A DNA stretch of 7,907 bases. Origin: Actinomycetes bacterium. Lineage in GTDB: Bacteria; Actinomycetota; Acidimicrobiia; Spongiisociales; UBA4744. The stretch spans positions 1-7,907 of the forward strand of contig JAHEDM010000101.1 in NCBI GenBank assembly GCA_024641205.1. Reading direction: 5' to 3'. A program made the position numbers and the translations under genes. Positions 1-6,321 of this stretch are shown here, piece after piece. The first letter of the stretch is position 1. Every line of letters starts with the position of its first letter. The notes below the pieces were generated by a model. That model searched no databases, was not told where the DNA came from, and worked only from the letters and a program-made list of their open reading frames with translations.

Positions 1-480
1 CCAGCCGATCAACGTCACGCGATCTCCCGCAACGGCTCCCCGCAAGCTCGCCGAGGTTTCGCCGAACACCAGCCCACCGTTCCTGAGAGCGGTGGCTGCT
101 TGCTCCCCCAACAGGGGGGCGGCTCGGCCCGCATCCACTGCAGTGGTAGCCATCGGATAGAAGTAACCGCTCGGCGCCTTCTGCACCACTTCGTCGCCCC
201 GCTCGACGGAAGTCAACCGCAGCGTCCCGCGATGAAAGGTTGCCCATCGAGCCCCAAACCGTTCCGCGGCGGAAGCGATTGTTGCCTCGACCTCGGGGGA
301 CATCCCCCCTACCTCCCCGATGGTTAGGACTCGGTGGTCGACTGAGCCGATCGCCGCCACCGGGCTGAAGCCAGACAGAGAGGTGACCAGCAATGCAAGG
401 GCGACCGCGAAACCCATCCGGCGCCGGGTGACCGGGTACCGGTGAGACCGGCGAAAGAAACGGCGGGTCGGGAAGATCAC
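1..480 (-). CDS. Exported or membrane-anchored protein of unknown function, 3' end outside the window
   Basis: The reverse strand is open for 160 codons from a GTG at 480 to the left edge, so only the N-terminal part is seen. Residues 2-21 are rich in Arg (TRRFFRRSHRYPVTRRR), followed by a hydrophobic stretch at about 22-44 (MGFAVALALLVTSL, then SGFSPVAA). This is a signal peptide or membrane anchor with a long basic n-region. The exported part has an acidic/Ala-rich segment, then FGETSASLRGAVAGDRVTLI near residues 139-158. I chose the GTG because a TANNNT -10 box ends 6 nt before it and a TAG lies four codons upstream of it. An ATG at 417 would start right at the hydrophobic core and is the alternative. 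I do not recognise the family. The LRG...GDRVTL pattern faintly recalls actinobacterial envelope peptidases, but that is a guess. The gene is divergent from the rhodanese gene. Confidence 0.7.
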   Translation of the reverse strand, partial: MIFPTRRFFRRSHRYPVTRRRMGFAVALALLVTSLSGFSPVAAIGSVDHRVLTIGEVGGMSPEVEATIASAAERFGARWATFHRGTLRLTSVERGDEVVQKAPSGYFYPMATTAVDAGRAAPLLGEQAATALRNGGLVFGETSASLRGAVAGDRVTLIGW

Positions 481-486
481 ATAAAG

Positions 487-492
487 AGGCTA
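487..492 (-). promoter_or_regulatory. Candidate -10 box (TAGCCT) of the minus-strand exported-protein gene
   Basis: TAGCCT reads leftward and is followed by six bases and then the GTG at 480. This fits the actinobacterial TANNNT -10 consensus at leaderless spacing. The same hexamer with the same 6-nt distance precedes the helix-turn-helix gene at 7311. No convincing -35 was found. Confidence 0.45.
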
Positions 493-508
493 CCGGTCGG
501 TACGGCCT
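487..508. repeat. Imperfect inverted repeat, candidate operator between divergent genes
   Basis: AGGC-TACCG (487-495) is mirrored by CGGTA-cg-GCCT (498-508): nine paired bases around a GT centre, with a two-base bulge in one arm. It covers the -10 box of the leftward gene, so a bound protein would block that promoter. A further TACCGGT lies at 437-443. The regulatory role is inferred from symmetry and position only. Confidence 0.3.
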
Positions 509-559
509 GCGCGTGACATCTAGCCCTGCCCAATCAGGCATCGAAAATGACGTCTCGAC

Positions 560-565
560 TATCGT
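560..565 (+). promoter_or_regulatory. Candidate -10 box (TATCGT) of the rhodanese gene
   Basis: TATCGT matches TANNNT and lies 7 nt before the ATG at 573, so a transcript would begin at or next to the start codon. There is no good -35 match. This spacing is the main reason for choosing 573 over the in-frame GTG at 513. Confidence 0.4.
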
Positions 566-572
566 GCCCGCC

Positions 573-917
573 ATGACTGAACTATTTGGCGGGGTACCCG
601 AAACCAATGCGGCAGAGGCGGCCGACCTTATTGCAGCCGGAGCCCTGATGGTGGACATCCGCGAAGCGGACGAATGGGAGGAAGTGCGCATCCCGGGAGC
701 CATTTTCAAGCCTCTCTCGGAAATCAACGATTGGTTCGAAGAGTTGCCGCGCGACCGCACCGTCATACTGCAATGCCGATCGGGCAACCGTTCGGCCATG
801 GCCGCCGCGGCTCTGATCCGCGAGGCGGGTATGAATAATGTTGTGAACCTGACGGGCGGCATCATCGCCTGGCATCAGGCGGGCCTCCCGATCGATCTCG
901 AACCCATTCCACACTGA
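573..917 (+). CDS. Single-domain rhodanese-like sulfurtransferase
   Basis: The 114-residue protein is a complete stand-alone rhodanese domain. It has the N-terminal VDIREADEWEEVRIPGAI block (residues 27-44), the active-site loop CRSGNR with catalytic Cys68, and the C-terminal NLTGGIIAWHQAGLP block (92-106). The family transfers sulfane sulfur through a persulfide on the loop cysteine; the six-residue loop is the usual sulfur-type length. There is no signal peptide, so it is cytoplasmic. The ATG at 573 is preferred over an in-frame GTG at 513. The 20 residues between them have no domain content, 573 has a -10 box at leaderless spacing, and 114 residues is typical. Partners and donor are unknown. 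A functional link to the pilin genes that follow is not suggested, because those carry their own promoter. Confidence 0.92.
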   Translation: MTELFGGVPETNAAEAADLIAAGALMVDIREADEWEEVRIPGAIFKPLSEINDWFEELPRDRTVILQCRSGNRSAMAAAALIREAGMNNVVNLTGGIIAWHQAGLPIDLEPIPH

Positions 918-937
918 CGGATTCGCCAAGATACCGA

Positions 938-964
938 TAAATATCCGGTCCTCAATGCCGATAC
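938..964 (+). promoter_or_regulatory. Sigma-28 family (FliA/SigD/WhiG-type) promoter of the pilin operon
   Basis: TAAA (938-941), a 15-nt spacer and GCCGATAC (957-964) lie in the gap between the rhodanese stop and the PilV-like ATG. The family consensus is TAAA-N15-GCCGATAA (T at the last base in Bacillus SigD sites), so 11 of 12 positions and the spacing match. The -10 box ends 6 nt before the ATG at 971, which implies a leaderless or nearly leaderless mRNA. In actinobacteria this sequence is read by WhiG/FliA-type sigma factors. The sequence match is direct; the identity of the sigma factor is inferred. Confidence 0.75.
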
Positions 965-970
965 TTCATC

Positions 971-2899
971 ATGCTTGGAAAAGGCGTTGCCGCGCGGTTG
1001 AGAAGTGAGTCCGGGTTCACGATCGTCGAATCGGTCGTGGCGCTGACCATCGTGTTCGCCTTGGTAGTTGCGCTGCTCCGAACCATGGACACCGGCACCC
1101 GGGTCATCGTCGAAACGAAGAGACAGGCGGCGGCAACGGCTTTCGCTTCAGAGCTCATCGAACGGGCCAGATCACTCGAGTGGAATCACATGGGTCTGAC
1201 ATCACTTGCCAACGGAACGACGTGCCCCGCCGAGGTCGGATGCACGACCTTCAGCGACCCAACCACGGGAGTCTTCGGGACGGACCTCGCTCTCAACCCG
1301 TTGTCCGGAAACTGGGATTTCGGCGGAGAAGAGATCGTCTTCGTCAACGGCGCGACCTTCGACCCTTTCCTGTCGTTTCACGACCAGCAGGAGCGGGACA
1401 ACACACCGTTTGACAGATACCTGTTCGTCACGTCGGTTCGCACGGATCCACTCGACTCCGCCACCGAGAAGTACCGTCGCATCACTGCCGTCGTCGCCTG
1501 GCAGCCTCCCGACGGGTTCCGAAAGGAGGTGCGCCTCTCAACGCTGGTCTCTCCCTTTACCGAACCCTCCCAGCCGCTCGTTCATGGTGAGGTAACGATG
1601 GACGGGGGGTCGTTGACCGTAGAGGGGGATGTGGGCGGATCCCAGGCCTGGGTTGGCGCGGCACGAGGGCTCTTCCAGGCGAATCTCGTCTTCTCAGATG
1701 GTTTTGATTCGGCTACCAGCGACTACGTCTCTTCGGAAACCGTGCGAAGCTCGGCCACATCGGGGGACGTCAAATACGCAGGCCCGGACGGCTTGTTCGA
1801 CACCGCCGACGATGTGCTGATCCGCCCCGAGCCGATCGACGTCCTGAGGGCGGCCGATGACGACGCAGTTTCGGTAGCTCCGCTAGACGACTCCAACGCG
1901 ATCGTGACGGCCCTTCCGCCCGCCTTTCAGGTCAGCGGCGCCCATCCCAACGACTTCCATGTGGCCGACCTGAGCAATCTCCTAGCCGCTCAGACAACCA
2001 AGTACTGGGCTGAACTGTGGACCGAATACAACCCAACCTCCTTGAACCCAAAGGTGGATGGTCTCCCTTATGCCGCATTCGGGTTGGAGTCGGCCGACCG
2101 TACCAACGGGGGCTTCATCGAGTATGCGGACCCGGCCGTCCGGACACTGTACGAGGCCAGGCTGGGAGATGCGCTGGATCGTCCTTACTACGAGTTCGCT
2201 TTCTTTGCCCGCGGGCACGATTCCGTTGGCCCCGCCCTTACGTATTCGGCCAATGTCGACCGATATGACCCTCCTTCTCCCTCCACCGACCGCCAGGTAC
2301 GCGTCGATTACAGCTGGGCGGCCGAACCGATGTACCTGTTCCCAGACTCTGTTGGTCCCTTGGCGAGAAACACGTTCCAAGGATGGGTCATCATTGAGAC
2401 ACCTCGTGTCTTCGGCACGGACCTGGCCGCAGGCGAGAACGCCGCCCGTCCGCCCAGCCTCTCCACAACCGGCAATGTGATCGTGAAGCTCTGGAATCCG
2501 GGTACCGGAAAATACGTAACGGTGTATTCAGGTTTCGGCGCCGTCGGAAGCTGCTCGGCTCTCCCGTCACCCGATTTGATCACCATCGACAACGGCGTCG
2601 GAGGACCCCTCACGTGGGATATCACCCCGAGCGGCGACCCCCAGCTGCACTATGAGGTTCAAGGTTCGATTGTGGTGCGGAGGCCGTGCCACTCGTATAC
2701 CGAAGACACCAACCTGGATGTTTCCGAAGCTCGAGTCCAGGCAACCGCGATGGTCACAGGAACCATCAGCTACAAAGTCGTAGACACCGTTATCGATGCC
2801 GATCCCACGCTGGACGGCACCCTCTATGACGTGGAACTCACTTTTGACCTGGGCGGTGTTGGAGTCACTGCTCTCTACCTCGATCCGGACGCAAGCTGA
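971..2899 (+). CDS. Large PilV-like type IV prepilin (minor pseudopilin)
   Basis: This 642-residue protein begins with a 15-residue basic leader and a class III signal: G15 | FTIVE, with Glu20 at mature position +5, then a hydrophobic helix (about 16-38). That is the site cut and N-methylated by prepilin peptidase PilD. Helix and heptad-like residues continue to about 70, as in PilV/GspI-type minor pilins, which prime or cap the fibre. The remaining 570 residues form a large extracytoplasmic region, several times the size of classical PilV (about 150-200). It contains a GPDGLFDTADD acidic loop (271-281) that resembles a calcium-binding turn, and four cysteines (85, 91, 528, 573) that could form two disulfides. 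The ATG fits the sigma-28 type promoter 6 nt upstream. The stop overlaps the next start (TGATG). The pilin class is secure; the role of the ectodomain is unknown. Confidence 0.85.
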   Translation: MLGKGVAARLRSESGFTIVESVVALTIVFALVVALLRTMDTGTRVIVETKRQAAATAFASELIERARSLEWNHMGLTSLANGTTCPAEVGCTTFSDPTTGVFGTDLALNPLSGNWDFGGEEIVFVNGATFDPFLSFHDQQERDNTPFDRYLFVTSVRTDPLDSATEKYRRITAVVAWQPPDGFRKEVRLSTLVSPFTEPSQPLVHGEVTMDGGSLTVEGDVGGSQAWVGAARGLFQANLVFSDGFDSATSDYVSSETVRSSATSGDVKYAGPDGLFDTADDVLIRPEPIDVLRAADDDAVSVAPLDDSNAIVTALPPAFQVSGAHPNDFHVADLSNLLAAQTTKYWAELWTEYNPTSLNPKVDGLPYAAFGLESADRTNGGFIEYADPAVRTLYEARLGDALDRPYYEFAFFARGHDSVGPALTYSANVDRYDPPSPSTDRQVRVDYSWAAEPMYLFPDSVGPLARNTFQGWVIIETPRVFGTDLAAGENAARPPSLSTTGNVIVKLWNPGTGKYVTVYSGFGAVGSCSALPSPDLITIDNGVGGPLTWDITPSGDPQLHYEVQGSIVVRRPCHSYTEDTNLDVSEARVQATAMVTGTISYKVVDTVIDADPTLDGTLYDVELTFDLGGVGVTALYLDPDAS

Positions 2900-3546
2900 T
2901 GTGGCGCCTCCACCGCGACGAGCGGGGTCTGTCTCTGGCAGAACTCATGGTTTCCATGATGCTGATGGCCATTGTGGCGGCCGTCTTCCTGTCCTTGCTG
3001 GAGACCACGATGTTCGCCACCCGGGAACTCGAAGGGACTGCGCGCTCCAATGACGACGTTCGCCTCGCCCTGCAACAACTGGACCGAGACTTCCGCAGCG
3101 CCGAAAGGGTGTGCGAACCGTTCCCCGGTATTGCATCGAATCGTCTGGAGTTTCGGACCCGCGGCTATACGGCCACGACCAATGCCGTTGGATATGAGGA
3201 TCTCATCTACGACCTTCGGGACACCGACGGCGACGGAGCGGCAACGGACTTGCAGCGATCGGCGGACGGTGGGGTCACCTGGAGAACCGTAATCAGCGGA
3301 GTCCGAAACGAAACCTACGTCGATGACGACTACAACACGAGGGTCGGGCGCGCCCTGGGAACGGCCGGTGTCCCCATCTTCACCAATCAAGGAGGAGTTG
3401 CGTCGGCGCTTCCTTCACAAGGCAAGGTCATCACGGTTCGAATGTGGGTCGACGCCAACCCTGCAGATCGGGTCCACGCCCGATTGGGTACGTCTGAGAT
3501 CTCGGGCCGCAACATCTGGACTCCCAACTCTGCCAACTGCCCATGA
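2899..3546 (+). CDS. PilW-like type IV prepilin (minor pseudopilin)
   Basis: The 215-residue protein has a short charged leader and a prepilin-peptidase site, RG10 | LSLAE, with Glu15 at +5, followed by a hydrophobic helix to about residue 34. The following LEGTARSNDDVRLALQQLDRDFRSAERVC-type segment (the ..ALQQLDRDFRSA.. pattern at 57-68) is typical of PilW/GspJ-like minor pilins, and the length is normal for them. Residues 108-119 (DTDGDGAATDLQ) look like an EF-hand or dockerin-type calcium loop. Cys72 and Cys214 could form the C-terminal disulfide common in minor pilins. The start overlaps the upstream stop by one base (TGATG) with no clear Shine-Dalgarno, so translation is probably coupled. 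It should sit with the PilV- and PilX-like products in a fibre-tip or priming complex in the inner membrane. Confidence 0.85.
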   Translation: MWRLHRDERGLSLAELMVSMMLMAIVAAVFLSLLETTMFATRELEGTARSNDDVRLALQQLDRDFRSAERVCEPFPGIASNRLEFRTRGYTATTNAVGYEDLIYDLRDTDGDGAATDLQRSADGGVTWRTVISGVRNETYVDDDYNTRVGRALGTAGVPIFTNQGGVASALPSQGKVITVRMWVDANPADRVHARLGTSEISGRNIWTPNSANCP

Positions 3547-3580
3547 TCCACACCACCCTCTCCAGATTCGGAGCATCGAT

Positions 3581-3588
3581 GCCGATAT
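3581..3588 (+). promoter_or_regulatory. Possible second sigma-28 type -10 box (GCCGATAT) before the PilX-like gene
   Basis: GCCGATAT ends 7 nt before the ATG at 3596, and its last base is the form seen in Bacillus SigD promoters. The 12 bases 3576-3587 match 952-963 before the PilV-like gene at 11 positions. No TAAA lies 14-16 nt upstream, so it is at best a weak or activator-dependent internal promoter. Confidence 0.3.
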
Positions 3589-3595
3589 GTTCTGT

Positions 3596-5101
3596 ATGAA
3601 ACGCTTTCTTGGCAGATTGCATCACCAGGACGAAGGTATCGGCATCGCCTCCGCCCTCTCAGTTGCGATCGTGATCTTCATCCTCGGCGCCACGTGGTAC
3701 TCGGTCTCCGTCCACGAACTCGAAGAAGTCGGGTACGACCGGCACCTGGCCACGGCCCTCAACGTGGCCGAAGCGGGCGCTCGCGAGGCGATGTACCTTC
3801 TCGCCTCGAACGAAGGAGGCTTCCGGGACACCGCAGACGGTGGTGAGGCAACCACGGGCATCACCGGCACCACCTGTGATCTCGACACTCTGGAAACCCT
3901 GGTGGACGGCACAAGCGAGACCCAGGGTGAGTACTGGGTTCGCGCCGTTCCCCTCGCCGCAGCCAGGTCCTATCTCATCGAATCATGGGGATGGGCACCC
4001 GCTCATACCGCCCATCAAGCCGTTTCAAAGAAAGTCATGATCGAAGTCGAGCTGGTACCGATCGGCGGGGGCTTCTATTACGCCTTGTTCGCCGCAGACG
4101 GTGGCCTAACGGCCGGAAACCGCAAAGAGATCTATGGCGACGCCTACTCCGGAGACGACCTGATCGTCGGGAACTTCACACGGGTGTTCCCGAACGATGA
4201 TGGCGCTCCCGGTACGGGCCAGTTGCTGGTCTACCGTGATGTGCTGGTCGGCAGCGGCGCCAACGTCGAGATCGCCGGAGAGGTCAAAGTCAACGGGTTC
4301 GTCAAAGACGATTCAGGGAGCAAGTTCGGAACGGCAGGCAACGATCTGATCATCCTCAACGACACAACCTTGTCGGCGCTGCCGAAGTCCACCTTCAAGA
4401 AGAACCAGGCTTCGGTGGGCCGCAACCTGCAGGTGGCCGGTGCGTCCTCAACCGTTGCGGATCCCCCGTCGGCGGCCGCGTATGTTTGGAACGCCACCGG
4501 AATCCAACCCGTCCCACCGATTGGCTTGCCCGCCTTCGTCTGGGACCCAGCCAAGTACAGCGCCACTATGTCGGTGTACAACCACGCCAGCTGGGCGCAA
4601 TTCGCTACCTGGTACAACGCCAACAAGACGGCCCTCGGTGGTGCGCACTTCGTCAACGACACGGGTTCATTCACCTTGGAAATGGGCGGAACGAAGTTGA
4701 GCGGCGACTTCATCCTGGCTTTCAAGGGCGACCTGGAGCTAAAGGGTACGCCAAACGGGGTGACCAACCCGGCCCTGGCCCCGGTCACCGTTGTGATCGC
4801 CGGGGTCGAATCGACCAGCGACGTCACCCTCAGCAACAGCTCCAACTCGATCGAAGGTCAGGTCCACCACCTCATCTACGCCGGCGGGACTTTCAACGCC
4901 AGTCAGCAGACAACCATCTACGGAGCCATGTACGGGAACAAGGACGAATCCAGCAACCGGCTGGAGATCCACTTCCGGCCCCCGAGCACATCGGCCATTG
5001 CCGGGTTCACGTTCGACCCGGCCCTGGCCGACTCGTTCATTCCCCGACCGGGAACCTGGCGGGAGACACCGGCCGACGCGCTCGGATGCACCTTGCCGTA
5101 G
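3596..5101 (+). CDS. PilX-like pilus assembly protein with beta-helix-like ectodomain
   Basis: The 501-residue protein starts with a basic leader (MKRFLGRLHHQDEG), then a hydrophobic helix at about 15-38, and the ALNVAEAGAREAMY motif (54-67) characteristic of the PilX N-terminal domain. The pseudo-cleavage site is G14 | IGIAS, so +5 is Ser instead of the usual Glu. From about residue 159 the chain consists of short turn-rich repeats (IYGDAYSGDDLIVG, DVLVGSGANVEIAGEV, DVTLSNSSNSIEGQV, TTIYGAMYG). This resembles the bactofilin- or DUF7305-like right-handed beta-helix regions of large PilX proteins. Total length is about twice that of classical PilX. Cys94 and Cys498 are the only cysteines. I chose the ATG at 3596; an ATG at 3587 would add only three residues. 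It follows the PilW-like gene by 49 bp and probably belongs to the same operon. Confidence 0.82.
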   Translation: MKRFLGRLHHQDEGIGIASALSVAIVIFILGATWYSVSVHELEEVGYDRHLATALNVAEAGAREAMYLLASNEGGFRDTADGGEATTGITGTTCDLDTLETLVDGTSETQGEYWVRAVPLAAARSYLIESWGWAPAHTAHQAVSKKVMIEVELVPIGGGFYYALFAADGGLTAGNRKEIYGDAYSGDDLIVGNFTRVFPNDDGAPGTGQLLVYRDVLVGSGANVEIAGEVKVNGFVKDDSGSKFGTAGNDLIILNDTTLSALPKSTFKKNQASVGRNLQVAGASSTVADPPSAAAYVWNATGIQPVPPIGLPAFVWDPAKYSATMSVYNHASWAQFATWYNANKTALGGAHFVNDTGSFTLEMGGTKLSGDFILAFKGDLELKGTPNGVTNPALAPVTVVIAGVESTSDVTLSNSSNSIEGQVHHLIYAGGTFNASQQTTIYGAMYGNKDESSNRLEIHFRPPSTSAIAGFTFDPALADSFIPRPGTWRETPADALGCTLP

Positions 5102-5110
5102 ACGGTCTAC
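5098..5110. repeat. 13-bp palindrome formed by two convergent TAG stop codons
   Basis: GTAGACGGTCTAC is a perfect palindrome around its central base and holds the TAG of the PilX-like gene (5099-5101) and the TAG of the methyltransferase gene on the other strand (5109-5107). As RNA it gives a 5-bp stem with a CGG loop and no U-tract. It is the only candidate terminator between the two convergent operons, and a weak one. Confidence 0.3.
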
Positions 5111-6321
5111 TTGAGCTCGAACTCCGCAACGGTTTCGACGTGAAAGGTCTGCGGGAAAAGGTCGACCGGGGTGGCCTTCACCAACCGGTACCCGACCCCA
5201 TCGAGGAGTCGTGTGTCCCGGGCCAGGCTGGCCGGATCGCACGAGACATAGGCGATGCGACGCGGCCCTCCCGCCACTATCGCCGAGACGCCCTGTGTCT
5301 TGAGACCGGTCCGCGGGGGATCACAAACGGCCAGGCTCCATGAGGTCCCCGGGGCCACTTCCTCAAACCGGCCCCGGACAACTTCGTGGTTCGGAACCCC
5401 GGCCTCACTCAAGTTGTGACGCAAATCGGCCAAGGCAACCCCGCTCGACTCGACGGCGATTACCCGGCCTGCCAATGTGCCAACCGTAGCGGCGAACAAG
5501 CCGACACCGGCGTAGGCGTCGAGCAGGGTATCTGAGCCGGAGGGTTGCAGGGCGTCCCGCACCAGTTCGACAAGCGATTCGGCTCCGACCGTGTTGACCT
5601 GGAAGAAGGCCGGCCCCGTGATCCGGAAGCGAATGCCTGCCACTTCTTCGTGAATATACGGTGGCCCGATCACCGGCTCGAACCTTCGACCGGCCAGCCG
5701 GACCACTGAGGCGGCCCATTCCGCGGCCTGCTCGGGTATCCGCCCCCGGATCAGAACCACCCGCTCACCGCTCGTCGTGCCGATCCGAAGGGTCAATTCA
5801 TGCACGCCCGACAGATCCCCGAGCCGGTCGTACAGCTCCGCCAGACCTGCTACCAAGAGCAGGCAGGCTGAGATGGGAACCAGTTGCTTACTCCGATGAC
5901 GGTACAGAGCCGGAAGGCCGCTTTCCACGTGGAAGGTCATGCGGTTGCGATACCCGTAGGGAGCACTCGATGCGACGATCGGGGCGACCTCGGGATCGGA
6001 CACACCACCGAGGTGCCGCAGTTGACCCGCCACAATCGATGACTTCCATTTCAACTGTTCGGCGTAGGTCATGTACTGCCACTGGCAACCACCGCAATCG
6101 GCGAAGTGCGGACAGGGTGGGGGAACCCGAGCAGGCGCCGGGGTCAAGACTTCTTCGAGATGGGCCCGAGCCCACGTACCGCTTTCACTCACCAACGACA
6201 CACGAGCCCGTTCACCAGGAATCGCCCCCGCCACGAAGACGGCCTTGCCGTCGTGCCGGCCTACGGCCTCGCCGCCGTGTGCCATGTCGTGTACATCCAA
6301 GTCCACCATCCGGCCGGTCAT
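5107..6321 (-). CDS. [4Fe-4S] SAM-dependent RNA uracil-5-methyltransferase (TrmA/RlmC/RlmD family)
   Basis: The 404-residue protein contains the full family set. An N-terminal TRAM RNA-binding domain (about 5-60) is followed by an iron-sulfur site (Cys70, Cys76, Cys79 in CPHFADCGGC, plus Cys153). The substrate-side FFQVN is at 239-243, the SAM-binding motif LDAYAGVGLF at 267-276, DPPRTGL at 334-340, the catalytic nucleophile Cys361 in YVSCDPASLARD, and HVETVA with the general base Glu396 near the end. Family members methylate C5 of uridine in 23S rRNA (U747/U1939) or tRNA (U54). Which one applies here cannot be decided from sequence, so no symbol is given. The cluster cysteines favour RlmC/RlmD-type enzymes over TrmA. 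The ATG at 6321 overlaps the upstream DUF2017 stop as ATGA and begins just before the TRAM domain. The 56 residues of open frame before it overlap DUF2017 and are not part of the protein. Confidence 0.93.
   Translation of the reverse strand: MTGRMVDLDVHDMAHGGEAVGRHDGKAVFVAGAIPGERARVSLVSESGTWARAHLEEVLTPAPARVPPPCPHFADCGGCQWQYMTYAEQLKWKSSIVAGQLRHLGGVSDPEVAPIVASSAPYGYRNRMTFHVESGLPALYRHRSKQLVPISACLLLVAGLAELYDRLGDLSGVHELTLRIGTTSGERVVLIRGRIPEQAAEWAASVVRLAGRRFEPVIGPPYIHEEVAGIRFRITGPAFFQVNTVGAESLVELVRDALQPSGSDTLLDAYAGVGLFAATVGTLAGRVIAVESSGVALADLRHNLSEAGVPNHEVVRGRFEEVAPGTSWSLAVCDPPRTGLKTQGVSAIVAGGPRRIAYVSCDPASLARDTRLLDGVGYRLVKATPVDLFPQTFHVETVAEFELK

Noticed and set aside
105..119. CCCCC-AACA-GGGGGG hairpin near the left edge
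   Set aside because: It lies inside the minus-strand coding region with no U-tract on either strand, so it is probably a by-product of GC-rich codons.
513..572. Upstream GTG start for the rhodanese
   Set aside because: The 20 added residues are not part of the rhodanese fold, and the better -10 box points to 573.
3323..3595. 91-codon N-terminal extension of the PilX-like frame
   Set aside because: It overlaps the PilW-like gene out of frame. The prepilin-like leader directly follows the ATG at 3596, so the extension would bury the membrane helix.
3636..3643. GCCGATAC on the minus strand inside the PilX-like gene
   Set aside because: It lies in coding sequence with no -35 partner and no minus-strand gene start nearby.
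4486..5343. 285-codon plus-strand open frame spanning the PilX-like and methyltransferase genes
   Set aside because: It overlaps two well-supported genes in another frame or strand, is rich in Arg/Gly/Pro as GC-rich shadows are, and shows no domain or start signal.
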